Source of the DNA: VAZQ01 sp963702695
Lineage (GTDB): Bacteria > Pseudomonadota > Alphaproteobacteria > Rhizobiales > Xanthobacteraceae
DNA length: 64,000 nt
Direction: 5' to 3'
Assembly (NCBI GenBank): GCA_963702695.1
Contig: CAVPDS010000020.1
Location: 23,769 to 87,768, forward strand
In this document: positions 47,760 to 56,539 of the stretch, in pieces
Layout of the letters: every line of letters begins with the position of its first letter
Position numbering within the stretch: the stretch's first letter is position 1
Program-made: the position numbers and the translations under genes
Notes under the pieces: model-generated
Seen by the model: the letters and a program-made list of their open reading frames with translations, nothing else
Databases searched by the model: none
Told to the model about the DNA's origin: nothing

Positions 47760-48736
47760 TGCTCAACGCCGCTATCATCGGGCTCGGCTGGTGGGGCAAG
47801 GAGCTGGTGCGCGCGGTCCAAGGCAAGAGCGTGCTCATCCGCTTCTCCCGCGGCGTGACGCTGGAGCCCGACCTTGCCGAGGACTTCGCCGCCGAGATGA
47901 AGCTCGACCTCGGCACGTCCTACCACGACGTGCTCGCCGACCCGGCGATCGACGCGGTGGTTCTCGCCACCCCGCACACCCGCCATCGCACCCAGGTCGA
48001 GGCGGCGGCTGCGCGCGGCAAGCACGTCTTCTGCGAGAAGCCATTCGCGCTCAACAAAACGGACGCCGCAGCCGCGATCGCTGCCTGCCGGCGCGCGGGC
48101 GTGGCGCTCGGTGTCGGCCATAACCGTCGCATGTGGCCCTCGATCGCGGCGCTCAAGGAGATCGTCGCCGCGCCCAGCTTCGGGACGATCATGCATGCAG
48201 AAGGCAACTACAGCCACGACTGGCTCGCCAACCAGCCGGCCGACAACTGGCGTTCCGCGGCGGAGGAGACCAAGGCCGGCGGCATGACCGGCATGGGCAT
48301 CCACCTGCTCGACAGCTTCAGCTTCCTGGTCGGACCGATGCAGCGAATCGCCGCGCTCGCGACTCGGCGCGCGCTGCCGCTTCCGACCGGCGATACCACC
48401 TCGGCGCTGATCAGCTTCGCCAACGGCGCGACCAGCACCATTGCCACCACGCTCAAGACCCCATTCGTGTGGCGGCTCGCAGTCTACGGCGCCGACATGT
48501 GGGCGGAGAGCACGAGCGAGACCCGCATCACCATCGCCCGCTCCGGCCGCGATCCCGAAGTGCGCGATCTCGCCCAGGTGAACCATGTCGGCATGAATAT
48601 CGAAAGCTTTGCGCGGGCCGCCCTCAAGCAAGGCGTCTATCACATCGATGACGCGGGCATCCTGCACACGGTGGCCGCGCTGGAGGCAGTTTTCCGCTCG
48701 GCAGAGGCGGACGGCGCGTGGCAGGCGGTGGACTGA
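47759..48736 (+). CDS. Gfo/Idh/MocA family NAD(P)-dependent oxidoreductase
   Basis: This 325-residue protein starts MLNAAIIGLGWWGKELVRAV, a dinucleotide-binding GLGWWG motif, then CEKPFALNKTDAAAAIAACR, the EKP motif of the family, and GMTGMGIHLLDSFSFLVGPM with the His of the catalytic G-x2-D-x3-D/H region. These enzymes oxidise sugars, inositols or related alcohols. The ATG overlaps the GlcG-like stop codon (TGATG). Substrate not assigned. Confidence 0.9.
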   Translation: MLNAAIIGLGWWGKELVRAVQGKSVLIRFSRGVTLEPDLAEDFAAEMKLDLGTSYHDVLADPAIDAVVLATPHTRHRTQVEAAAARGKHVFCEKPFALNKTDAAAAIAACRRAGVALGVGHNRRMWPSIAALKEIVAAPSFGTIMHAEGNYSHDWLANQPADNWRSAAEETKAGGMTGMGIHLLDSFSFLVGPMQRIAALATRRALPLPTGDTTSALISFANGATSTIATTLKTPFVWRLAVYGADMWAESTSETRITIARSGRDPEVRDLAQVNHVGMNIESFARAALKQGVYHIDDAGILHTVAALEAVFRSAEADGAWQAVD

Positions 48737-48744
48737 TTCCTCGG

Positions 48745-48856
48745 CCGTCCCCGCCTTTGCGAACGCGGGGACCCTTACTCCGTGTCCTCGCGTGTGCGCG
48801 CGAGACAACGAAAACTTCAGACACGGCGGCTACGGTCCTCGTTTTCGCAGGGACGC
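48745..48856. repeat. Diverged palindromic repeat element
   Basis: CCGTCCCCGCCTTTGCGAAC followed by GCGGGGACCC at the left and CTCGTTTTCGCAGGGACG at the right (to 48856) have the ends and length of the 108-bp element at 14543 but with several changes in the arms. It fills most of the 210-bp gap before the luciferase-like gene. Confidence 0.6.
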
Positions 48857-48946
48857 TCACCTTCACGCGCTTTGAAAAGCCCCAAACACAGTGTCTACTA
48901 ACACTGAGAGCGGCGCACGCCGCTGTGCCCACAGGCGGAGGCCCCG

Positions 48947-50056
48947 ATGAAGCTTGGCTTCTTCACCATGCCGATCCATCCGATAGATAAGGACTGGCGG
49001 CAATCGCTGCGCGAGGACCGCGAGGCCTTCATCCTTGCGGATGAACTCGGCTACAGCGAGGCCTATGTCGGCGAACACGCGACCGACAAGGCGGAGAACA
49101 TCACCTCCTGCGCGATGTTCATCTGCACGCTGATCGACGCGACCAAGCGCATCAAGCTTGGCACCGGCACCGTCAATATGCCGAACAGCCATCCGGTCGC
49201 GATCGCCTCCCAGATCGCGATGCTCGACCATCTGCTCGACGGTCGTTTCATCTTCGGCATCAGCCCAGGCGGGCTGCTCTCCGACGCGGAAATCTTCGGT
49301 AACCTCGATGCCGATCGTAATGCCATGTTCGTCGAGTCGATCAACCAGGTGCTGGCGCTCTGGCGCGGCGAGCCGCCTTACAAGCTCGAAGGCAAGTTCT
49401 GGAAGATCGCGGTCGAGCGACATCTGATCCCGGCCATCGGCCAGGGTTTCGTAGCAAAGCCGCTGCAGCGCCCGCATCCGCCGATCGTGGTCACGGTGGT
49501 CGCACCGTTCTCGAAGGGCGTAACGGAAGCCGCCGCTCGCAACTGGGAACCGATCTCCGCGAACTTCTTGATGCCGGCCTGGGTCAAGAGCCATTGGCCG
49601 AAATACGTCGAGGGCTGCGAGCGTGTCGGCCGTCCGGCCGATCCCGCCAACTGGCGCGTCGCCAAGAGCATCTTCGTCGCCGACGACGACGCGACTGCGC
49701 GCGCCTATGCGACCGATCCGAACAGCCCCTACCGCTATTACTACAGCCAGCTTTTCACCAAGCTCACGCGCAACGGCCGCTTCGACCTGTTCAAGACCCA
49801 TCGCGACCAGCCCGACAGCGAAGTGACGCTCGACGGAGTGTGCAACGAACTGATCATCCACGGCTCTCCCAACAAGGTTGCCGATGAGCTCCTGGCGTTC
49901 CGCGACAAGGTCGGCGATTTCGGCACTCTGCTCTACGCCGGCAAGGACTGGCGCGACCGCGACCTCGGCCGCCGCTCGATGATTTTGCTTGCGGAGAAGG
50001 TGCTGCCCACGGTCAATTCCGCCATCATCCGCGCCGCGGCCGCGGCGGCGGAGTAA
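48947..50056 (+). CDS. LLM class flavin-dependent oxidoreductase
   Basis: This 369-residue TIM-barrel protein begins MKLGFFTMPIHPIDKDWRQS and shows ADELGYSEAYVGEHATDKAE, IKLGTGTVNMPNSHPVAIAS, LDGRFIFGISPGGLLSDAE and RPHPPIVVTVVAPFSKG, the pattern of bacterial luciferase-like monooxygenases. Such enzymes use reduced FMN, usually supplied by a separate flavin reductase. A candidate reductase is encoded at 35370 but not linked. GGAGG lies 6 bases before the ATG. It is convergent with mccB. Substrate unknown. Confidence 0.88.
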   Translation: MKLGFFTMPIHPIDKDWRQSLREDREAFILADELGYSEAYVGEHATDKAENITSCAMFICTLIDATKRIKLGTGTVNMPNSHPVAIASQIAMLDHLLDGRFIFGISPGGLLSDAEIFGNLDADRNAMFVESINQVLALWRGEPPYKLEGKFWKIAVERHLIPAIGQGFVAKPLQRPHPPIVVTVVAPFSKGVTEAAARNWEPISANFLMPAWVKSHWPKYVEGCERVGRPADPANWRVAKSIFVADDDATARAYATDPNSPYRYYYSQLFTKLTRNGRFDLFKTHRDQPDSEVTLDGVCNELIIHGSPNKVADELLAFRDKVGDFGTLLYAGKDWRDRDLGRRSMILLAEKVLPTVNSAIIRAAAAAAE

Positions 50057-50074
50057 TCGCGAGCACCGTGGGAT

Positions 50075-50176
50075 GTCATCCTGGCGGTCGCAGGTCCGCT
50101 CCGGGACTCAACGGGCGGAGCGCATGGAGAGTTGAGTCCCGGCTTGCACTCGCTTCGCTCGCTTGGCCGCGATGAC
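50075..50176. repeat. Imperfect palindromic repeat
   Basis: GTCATCCTGGCGGTCGCAGG at the left and CGCTTGGCCGCGATGAC at the right are imperfect complements, and internally CCGGGACTCAAC and GTTGAGTCCCGG form a near-perfect 12-bp stem (CCGGGACTCAAC at 50101, its complement near 50131). It lies between convergent genes. Confidence 0.6.
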
Positions 50177-50208
50177 AACCCGCGGGCGCGGAAACATCCT
50201 CGCCCCTC

Positions 50209-51816
50209 TCACATCCGGAAAGTTCCAAACCTTGTCGGCTCCGGTGGCGGCGCGTTGCGGCCGGCGGCGAGCGCGAGACCCAGGACGTGCCGGGTGTCGG
50301 CGGGATCGATGATCCCGTCGTCCCACAGCCGCGCTGTGGCGTAATAGGGATTGCCTTGCCGCGCGTACTGCTCGCGGATCGGCGCCTTGAAGGCCTCTTC
50401 CTCTCCCGCGCTCCAGACGCCGCCCTTTGCCTCGATGCCCTCGCGGCGCAGGACCGACAGCACGGACGCGGCCTGCTCGCCGCCCATCACCGAGATGCGC
50501 GCGTTCGGCCACATCCAGAGGAAGCGCGGATTGTAGGCACGACCAGCCATACCGTAGTTTCCCGCGCCATAGCTGCCGCCGATGATGACCGTGTATTTCG
50601 GCACGTTGGTGCTTGCTACGGCGGTGACGAGCTTGGCGCCGTCTTTGGTGATGCCGCCGGCCTCGTAGCGCTTGCCGACCATGAAGCCGGTGATGTTCTG
50701 CAGGAACAGCAGCGGAATGTTGCGCTGGCTCGCCAGTTCGATGAAGTGAGCGCCCTTGAGCGCACTTTCGCTGAACAGGATGCCGTTGTTGGCAAGGATG
50801 CCGACGAGATGCCCGCAGATGCGTGCGAAGCCGCAGACCAGTGTCGCTCCATAGAGCTTCTTGAACTCATCGAATTCGGAGCCGTCGACGACCCGCGCGA
50901 TCACGTCGCGCACGTCGTACTGCATACGCGAATCCTCGGGGATCAGTCCGTAGAGCTCCTCGGCCGGATAAAGCGGAGGCAACGCGTCGTGCGCCGACTG
51001 GTGTTGCACCGGGCGATTAAGATTGCCGACGATCCGGCGCGCGATGGCGAGCGCATCCGCATCGTCCATGGCGTAATAATCGGTGACCCCCGACTGCCGG
51101 CTATGCAGGTCGGCGCCGCCGAGTTCTTCGGCGGTGACGACCTCACCCGTGGCGGCTTTCACCAGCGGCGGGCCGCCCAGGAAGATCGTGCCCTGGTGGC
51201 GCACGATGATGCTCTCGTCCGACATCGCCGGCACGTACGCACCGCCCGCCGTGCACGAGCCCATCACCACCGCAATCTGCGCAATGCCAACGGCCGACAT
51301 GCGCGCTTGGTTGTAGAAGATGCGGCCGAAATGCCGCTCGTCCGGGAAAATCTCGTCCTGCAGCGGCAGGAAGGCTCCACCGGAGTCGACGAGATAGATG
51401 CACGGCAAATGATTCTCGCGTGCGATATCCTGCGCGCGCAGATGCTTCTTCACCGTCATCGGATAATAGGTGCCGCCCCGTATCGTGGCGTCGTTGACGA
51501 CAATCATGCAGTCCTGGCCGCTCACGCGCCCGACTCCGGTGATCAGGCTCGCCGCGGCGACGTCGCCGCCGTACATGTCATAAGCCGCGAGCGGCGACAG
51601 TTCGAGGAACGGCGCGCCGGGATCGAGCAGCCGTTCGATCCGCTCGCGCGGCAGCAGCTTTCCGCGCGCCGTGTGGCGGGCTTTTGACGCCTCGCTGCCG
51701 CCGCGCCGCGCGTCCGCGAGCTTGCCGCGCAGATCATCGACCAACCCCTGCATCACCGCGGCGTTGCGCACAAAATCCGGGGCGCGCGGATCGATCGAGG
51801 ACGGCAGCACGGTCAT
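50209..51816 (-). CDS. mccB: Methylcrotonoyl-CoA carboxylase beta subunit (acyl-CoA carboxyltransferase)
   Basis: This 535-residue carboxyltransferase has two crotonase-like domains. Visible blocks are ARGKLLPRERIERLLDPGAP, YPMTVKKHLRAQDIARENHL, LVDSGGAFLPLQDEIFPDER, SCTAGGAYVPAMSDE and the C-terminal VIIGGSYGAGNYGMAGRAYN. Length and the PLQDEIFPD and GNYGMAGRAY patterns fit MCC beta, which carboxylates 3-methylcrotonoyl-CoA in leucine breakdown. It begins 2 bp after the ivd stop, so the two are coupled. The biotin-carboxylase alpha subunit gene is not next to it. Confidence 0.93.
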   Translation of the reverse strand: MTVLPSSIDPRAPDFVRNAAVMQGLVDDLRGKLADARRGGSEASKARHTARGKLLPRERIERLLDPGAPFLELSPLAAYDMYGGDVAAASLITGVGRVSGQDCMIVVNDATIRGGTYYPMTVKKHLRAQDIARENHLPCIYLVDSGGAFLPLQDEIFPDERHFGRIFYNQARMSAVGIAQIAVVMGSCTAGGAYVPAMSDESIIVRHQGTIFLGGPPLVKAATGEVVTAEELGGADLHSRQSGVTDYYAMDDADALAIARRIVGNLNRPVQHQSAHDALPPLYPAEELYGLIPEDSRMQYDVRDVIARVVDGSEFDEFKKLYGATLVCGFARICGHLVGILANNGILFSESALKGAHFIELASQRNIPLLFLQNITGFMVGKRYEAGGITKDGAKLVTAVASTNVPKYTVIIGGSYGAGNYGMAGRAYNPRFLWMWPNARISVMGGEQAASVLSVLRREGIEAKGGVWSAGEEEAFKAPIREQYARQGNPYYATARLWDDGIIDPADTRHVLGLALAAGRNAPPPEPTRFGTFRM

Positions 51817-51818
51817 CG

Positions 51819-52991
51819 TCAGCGCGCCTTGTTGAACAATTCCCGCCCGATCAGCACGCGGCGGATTTCGCTGGTACCGGCACCGATCTCGTAGAGCTTG
51901 GCGTCGCGCAACAGGCGGCTGGTCGGCGAGTCGTTGACGTAGCCCATCCCGCCGAGGAGCTGGATCGCATCGAGCGCGAGGCGCGTGCCATGCTCGGCGG
52001 CATAGAGGATCGCGCCGGCGGCGTCCTCGCGGGTGGTCTCGCCGCGATCGCAAGCCTTGGCCACGGCGTAGACATAGGCGCGGCTCGCGTTCATCGCGAC
52101 ATACATGTCGGCGATCTTGCCCTGCACGAGCTGAAACTCGCCGATGGGCCGGCCGAACTGGCGGCGCTCCTGAACATAAGGCATGACAACGTCCATGCAT
52201 GCCTGCATGAGCCCGAGCGGTCCGGCCGCGAGCACCACCCGTTCGTAGTCGAGGCCAGACATCAGGATCGGCAGCCCGTCGCCCGCACGGCCAAGAACGT
52301 TGGCGTCCGGTACTTCGCAATCCTCAAACACAAGCTCGCAGGTGTCGGAGCCGCGCATACCGAGCTTGTCGAGCTTCTGCGCCGTCGAAAAGCCACGAAA
52401 GCCCTTCTCGATGATGAAGGCGGTGATGCTCCGCTTGACCGGGTCCGGATCGGTGCGCGCATAGACCACCAGCGCGTCCGCGTGCGGCCCGTTGGTGATC
52501 CACATCTTGCTGCCGTTGAGGACGTAGCGTTCGCCACGCTTTTCGGCACGGGTCTTCATCGACACGACGTCGGAACCGGCGCTCACTTCCGACATCGCGA
52601 GCGCGCCGACGTGCTCACCGGCAATCAGCTTCGGCAGATAGCGGCGCTTCTGCTCGGCGCTGCCGTTGCGCCGGATCTGGTTGATGCAGAGATTTGAATG
52701 CGCCCCATAGGAGAGCCCTACCGCGCCCGATGCGCGCGAAATCTCCTCCATCGCCACGCAGTGTTCGAGATAGCCGAGGCCTGAGCCGCCCCATTCCTCC
52801 TCGACGGTAATACCGTGCACTCCGAGCTTGCCGAGCTCGGGCCATAGATCGCGGGGAAACGTGTTGCTGCGGTCGATCTCGTCGGCGCGTGGCGCAATCT
52901 GGTCAGACGCGAAGCTGCGCACGGTGTCGCGCAACAGGTCCGCGGTCTCGCCCAGGCCGAAATTGAAATCGCGCAGCGCGTTCGAGAGCAT
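51819..52991 (-). CDS. ivd: Isovaleryl-CoA dehydrogenase
   Basis: This 390-residue flavoprotein shows acyl-CoA dehydrogenase motifs: EWGGSGLGYLEHCVAMEEIS, GALAMSEVSAGSDVVSMKTR, KMWITNGPHADALVVYARTD, LDYERVVLAAGPLGLMQACM and YEIGAGTSEIRRVLIGRELF. The Glu in the SGLDYERVVLAAG region corresponds to the isovaleryl-CoA dehydrogenase catalytic base position. It converts isovaleryl-CoA to 3-methylcrotonoyl-CoA, the substrate of the downstream mccB product. Start is placed at MLSNALRDFNFGLGE (52991); ATG codons further upstream at 53000 and 53039 are less conserved. It is divergent from the MBL gene. Confidence 0.92.
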   Translation of the reverse strand: MLSNALRDFNFGLGETADLLRDTVRSFASDQIAPRADEIDRSNTFPRDLWPELGKLGVHGITVEEEWGGSGLGYLEHCVAMEEISRASGAVGLSYGAHSNLCINQIRRNGSAEQKRRYLPKLIAGEHVGALAMSEVSAGSDVVSMKTRAEKRGERYVLNGSKMWITNGPHADALVVYARTDPDPVKRSITAFIIEKGFRGFSTAQKLDKLGMRGSDTCELVFEDCEVPDANVLGRAGDGLPILMSGLDYERVVLAAGPLGLMQACMDVVMPYVQERRQFGRPIGEFQLVQGKIADMYVAMNASRAYVYAVAKACDRGETTREDAAGAILYAAEHGTRLALDAIQLLGGMGYVNDSPTSRLLRDAKLYEIGAGTSEIRRVLIGRELFNKAR

Positions 52992-53045
52992 GATTCTCAT
53001 TACCACAAAATTGCTTGCGGCGGCCTCCTTGCGTACCATCAGACC

Positions 53046-54146
53046 ATGACGACACGATCCATGACATCACGATCCCCGGTCACCATCCGCGCCGTCTCCG
53101 GCCTCGGCAGCAAAGGCCCGGCCTGTTTCCTCGTCGAGGGCGGCGGCCGGCGGCTCCTGCTCGACCTCGGCTATGGGCCGCAGCCGGGCCTCCTCCCTGA
53201 GGTCGACGACGTGGGGGCGGTCGATGCCCTGATCATCAGCCACAGCCACAAGGATCACGCCGGCGGACTGTCGCTGCTGCCGAAAATCGGCAACCCGCCG
53301 ATCTACGCCACAGAGATGGTGGCCCGCCGAGTGCCGGGAAAGGTCGCGACGCGGCCGCTGCCAATCCGCGGCGTCGCCGATGTCATGGGCGTGAGCGTCG
53401 AGACCGGCCGCAACGGGCATGCGCCCGGCGGCATCTGGATGCGGTTCGCGATCGGCGATGGCGTACTCTACACCGGCGACTATTCCACCGAGTCGATCCT
53501 CTACGCCTACGATCCGCCGCCAAAGGCGCATATCGTCATTCTCAACTCGTCCTATGGCGCCGACGACGCCGCGATGGCGGAGCGCCAACAGGCTCTGACG
53601 CCGATACTCGCGGGCGACGTGCTGCTGCCGGTGCCGGAAGATGGCCGCGGCCCCGAGATCGCGCTGCATGCGGCCCGCAACGGCCGCACAACACATCTCG
53701 ACGACGCCATGCGCGCGGCGCTGCGGCAGCTTGCCGGCGTCGATGCAGCTTGCCTGCGAGACGGACTCGCGGGCGAGATCGGTCGGCTCGCGAACGATGC
53801 GCAGCCGATCGCCGGCGCGGACGACGTGATGCTGGCGGCACCGGCGGCAGGAACCAGTGGCGAGACCGCGCGCCTGCTTACGCAGTGGGAAAGCCAGCCG
53901 ACGCCGGCGATCGTGTTCACCGGTTACGTGCCGCCGGACACACCGGCGGCACGGCTGGTCAAGAGCGGCCGCGCACAATTCATGCGCTGGAATGTGCACC
54001 CGCGCCTTTCCGACAACGTGGCGCTGGTGCGCGCAACCGGCGCAGATACGGTGATGCCCGCCTTCTGCGACCGCAACCACCTCGCTGCGCTTACCGCCGC
54101 CTTCGCACCGGCGAAGGTCACGATGGATGCGATGATCTCGTCATGA
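53046..54146 (+). CDS. Metallo-beta-lactamase fold protein with divergent beta-CASP-like region
   Basis: This 366-residue protein has the HxHxDH motif in IISHSHKDHAGGLSLL, a GHAPGG His and YTGDYSTESILYAYD (Asp). After it come segments that line up with beta-CASP nucleases: VILNSSYGADDAAMAERQQ (where ESTYG is usual), VLLPVPEDGRGPEIALHAAR (GRxxE), AIVFTGYVPPDTPAARLVK and MRWNVHPRLSDNVALV (late His). The usual catalytic Glu of the ESTYG motif is Asn, so nuclease activity is uncertain. A small CPCC protein gene overlaps its stop (ATGA). It is divergent from ivd. Confidence 0.72.
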   Translation: MTTRSMTSRSPVTIRAVSGLGSKGPACFLVEGGGRRLLLDLGYGPQPGLLPEVDDVGAVDALIISHSHKDHAGGLSLLPKIGNPPIYATEMVARRVPGKVATRPLPIRGVADVMGVSVETGRNGHAPGGIWMRFAIGDGVLYTGDYSTESILYAYDPPPKAHIVILNSSYGADDAAMAERQQALTPILAGDVLLPVPEDGRGPEIALHAARNGRTTHLDDAMRAALRQLAGVDAACLRDGLAGEIGRLANDAQPIAGADDVMLAAPAAGTSGETARLLTQWESQPTPAIVFTGYVPPDTPAARLVKSGRAQFMRWNVHPRLSDNVALVRATGADTVMPAFCDRNHLAALTAAFAPAKVTMDAMISS

Positions 54147-54436
54147 CAGCGAAGAAACGCGCAACTAAACGGCCGGCCGCCAGGGCCAAGCCTATGCGCT
54201 CGACTGCTCCGCCAGACGCGCCGGTCGTGCCAGCGCCGCCCGAGGATCAAATCTCCTACAGCAGCCTGTCGCTGCACGACCTGTTCCAGCAGCAGACGCG
54301 GCAGATGCTCGATCGCACCGATATGGGCGAGGAGCAGAGGGAGATGCTCCTGCTCGCCATGAGTTGTCCTTGCTGCGGCGCCGCCGGGCTGTCGTTCACC
54401 GCGAAATTGAGTTCAAAACGGCGCCGGCCACGATAG
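54143..54436 (+). CDS. Small CPCC-motif protein coupled to MBL gene
   Basis: This 97-residue protein starts at an ATG overlapping the MBL gene stop codon by four bases. It has a basic Ala/Pro/Lys-rich N-terminus (MTAKKRATKRPAARAKPMRS), a helical middle (SLHDLFQQQTRQMLDRTDMG, EEQREMLLLAMS) and a CPCCGAAGLSFTAKLSSKRR ending. Two CxxC-like Cys can hold metal or be redox active. The basic tails suggest nucleic-acid contact. I do not recognise the family. The overlap strongly suggests it works with the MBL protein. Confidence 0.65.
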   Translation: MTAKKRATKRPAARAKPMRSTAPPDAPVVPAPPEDQISYSSLSLHDLFQQQTRQMLDRTDMGEEQREMLLLAMSCPCCGAAGLSFTAKLSSKRRRPR

Positions 54437-54575
54437 CGCGAACAGCGGCTGGCTTTGTTTGGGCCCCCTACTGAAGGAAGCACTGGGTCTCGCGGATATC
54501 GGTCGCGATTGATGTTGCGCCGCGGCTCCCTATAGTGAGACCTTGAGAAAGGCGGACGTAGCAGGAATTCAAGTG

Positions 54576-55514
54576 ATGGAAATTCGCAATCTCGGCCGCT
54601 CCGGCCTGCGCGTCTCGGTGGTCGGGGTCGGCTGCAACAATTTCGGCCCGCGGCTCGACCTCGAAGCTGCGCGCAAGGTGGTGCATCGCGCGCTCGACCT
54701 CGGCATCACGCTGTTTGACACCGCCGACACCTACGGCAAGGGCGGCTCCGAGACGATCCTCGGCGAAACACTCGGCCCGCGTCGCAACGACATCGTGCTC
54801 GCCACCAAGTTCGGCTGGACCATGGACGAGGCGCGCGGCCTGTTCGGGGCGTCGCGCCGTTACATCATGAACGCGGCCGAAGCGAGCCTGCGCCGGCTCA
54901 AGACCGATCATATCGATCTTTATCAGCTCCACCGCCCGGATCCGCGCACGCCGATCGAGGAAACGCTGCGCGCGCTCGACGATCTCATCCGCCAGGGCAA
55001 GGTCCGCTATGTCGGCTGCTCAAACCTCGCCGGCTGGCAAGTGAGCGATGCGCAATGGTCCGCGCGTCACCTCGGCATCAATGCGTTCATCTCCTGCCAG
55101 GACGAATACAGCCTGCTGGCGCGCGACATCGAAGGCGAGCGGCTGGACGCGATGCGCGCGTTCGGGCTCGGCCTGCTGCCCTATTTCCCCCTCGCCGGCG
55201 GTTTGCTCACCGGCAAATACAAACGGGGCGCGGAGCCGCCGCCGAACACGCGCCTCGCCGTATCGCCGGGCCTGCGCGCGCGCTTCCTGAGCGACGAGTC
55301 GCTCGACGTGGTCGAGAAATTCGAAGCATTCGCCACTGCGCAGGGACATACGATGCTCGAGCTTGCCTTCTCCTGGCTCGTAGCGCAGGCGCCGGTAGCA
55401 AGCGTGATCGCCGGCGCCAGCACGCCGGAGCAGGTCGAGCAGAACGCGAAAGCGGTGGGCTGGAAGCTGACGCCGGAGGAACTCGCCGAGATCGACCGGC
55501 TGACGGCCACTTAA
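54576..55514 (+). CDS. Aldo/keto reductase
   Basis: This 312-residue TIM-barrel oxidoreductase has the catalytic tetrad in place: Asp and Tyr in LFDTADTYGKGGSETI, Lys in IVLATKFGWTM and His in DLYQLHRPDPRTPIEET. It also has the phosphate-binding C-terminal VASVIAGASTPEQVEQNAKA. It belongs to the AKR group close to YajO/voltage-gated-channel beta subunits and reduces aldehydes or ketones with NADPH. AGGA lies 10 bases before the ATG. It is a single gene that ends 85 bp before the convergent zeta-type gene. Confidence 0.93.
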   Translation: MEIRNLGRSGLRVSVVGVGCNNFGPRLDLEAARKVVHRALDLGITLFDTADTYGKGGSETILGETLGPRRNDIVLATKFGWTMDEARGLFGASRRYIMNAAEASLRRLKTDHIDLYQLHRPDPRTPIEETLRALDDLIRQGKVRYVGCSNLAGWQVSDAQWSARHLGINAFISCQDEYSLLARDIEGERLDAMRAFGLGLLPYFPLAGGLLTGKYKRGAEPPPNTRLAVSPGLRARFLSDESLDVVEKFEAFATAQGHTMLELAFSWLVAQAPVASVIAGASTPEQVEQNAKAVGWKLTPEELAEIDRLTAT

Positions 55515-55599
55515 AGGTCCGAATCCAACGAATGACTCGGATGCGTTCGTCTCCTGCCTTTCGTGGGACGACGCCGGAGTTGAGCAACCAGATTGCGTA

Positions 55600-56217
55600 T
55601 CACTCCGCATCGCTGGCAATTTGGCGTACGGCCTCGGTAACGGCAGGTAATGCAGTCGGGTCTAATGTTACGATACCGTCCCTCTTTCGCCCAATCAGCC
55701 TAGGCTCGGCGCCCGAATTGTCAAACAAGAGCGCCTGATCCGCGCTCTCCAAAAACCAGGGAAGTTGTTTCAGCGAGCGACCGTAGCGTTCAATGATTTT
55801 CGCTTCGGGCACGGCATGTCCGCCCTTCTTGACTCGAAGTTCAACGCGGTCAACACACCTTTGAGGCGAATCCAGGATGACATATGTAAGGCGTAGATCG
55901 AACTCGAGAGCCTTGGCTGCAACAACAAGCCGTTGATATTTATCGGTCGACAGTACCGTTTCGACGCCGACGGTTTGATGCGCCCGAATTGATGCCTCAA
56001 GCCAGCGTTCTATTCGTCGAACTGCCTCCAGGTTGGCGCTCTGAAGGTCCAAATTCTCGATATTTCGGATGCGTGCGGTCAATAAGTCAGGATTGATGAT
56101 CCAGACAGAACGAGCAAACGCCTCAATATCGATGTCCTGATATATGCTGCTCTTGCCGGACCCGTTTGGTCCAGCCACGATCCAGAAGATCGGGCAGTCA
56201 GCGCTTGCGAGAGGCAA
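55600..56217 (-). CDS. Zeta toxin family P-loop kinase-like protein
   Basis: This 205-residue protein has Walker A AGPNGSGKSSIYQ near residue 15, INPDLLTARI, TVGVETVLSTDKYQRLVV and the zeta-like VKKGGHAVPEAKIIERYGRS segment. Zeta proteins are kinases that phosphorylate UDP-N-acetylglucosamine or similar and stop wall growth unless a partner protein binds them. The coding region has only about 48 to 53% G+C in the parts I counted, far below the neighbours. Its start overlaps the end of the small upstream gene by 20 bp, as in toxin-antitoxin operons. The usual epsilon or PezA partner is absent. Confidence 0.82.
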   Translation of the reverse strand: MPLASADCPIFWIVAGPNGSGKSSIYQDIDIEAFARSVWIINPDLLTARIRNIENLDLQSANLEAVRRIERWLEASIRAHQTVGVETVLSTDKYQRLVVAAKALEFDLRLTYVILDSPQRCVDRVELRVKKGGHAVPEAKIIERYGRSLKQLPWFLESADQALLFDNSGAEPRLIGRKRDGIVTLDPTALPAVTEAVRQIASDAE

Positions 56218-56437
56218 TATCAGAACCGCCGAGAATGCGTTTATTCTCTCGCCGCGCCTTGGCGACGTTTCTGGTGAAGACGTAAGTCAGCCCTTCGTCG
56301 AAGTTGTCGTCGTTGGCATCCAGCGTGCGCACCGTTTTCCATCCGCCGGAACTCGCTACCCGCTTCTTTCCGACGGCGCTGGCGGCGGACTTGCCAGATC
56401 GAGCGGTTTTCAGCTTCTTGTAGACGACCTTGGTCAT
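56198..56437 (-). CDS. Small basic protein upstream of zeta toxin, candidate antitoxin
   Basis: This 79-residue protein begins MTKVVYKKLKTARSGKSAAS and is rich in Lys, Arg and Ser, then has GWKTVRTLDANDDNFDEGLT, YVFTRNVAKARRENKRILG and an ending GSDIASRKR. It overlaps the zeta-type start by 20 bp in another frame, so the two are co-translated. The position before the toxin fits an antitoxin, though the basic N-terminus is unlike the known epsilon or PezA proteins. An alternative is a DNA-binding or unrelated small protein. The 5' region has low G+C, like the toxin. Confidence 0.6.
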   Translation of the reverse strand: MTKVVYKKLKTARSGKSAASAVGKKRVASSGGWKTVRTLDANDDNFDEGLTYVFTRNVAKARRENKRILGGSDIASRKR

Positions 56438-56539
56438 GACCCGCTGTCCTTTGGGATCGCCTATTATAGCGAAAATCGTCAGCTAGTACCGACTTTCAAT
56501 CAAAGCTGACTCGCAAAGCACCGGCGGGCCATCTCTTGC

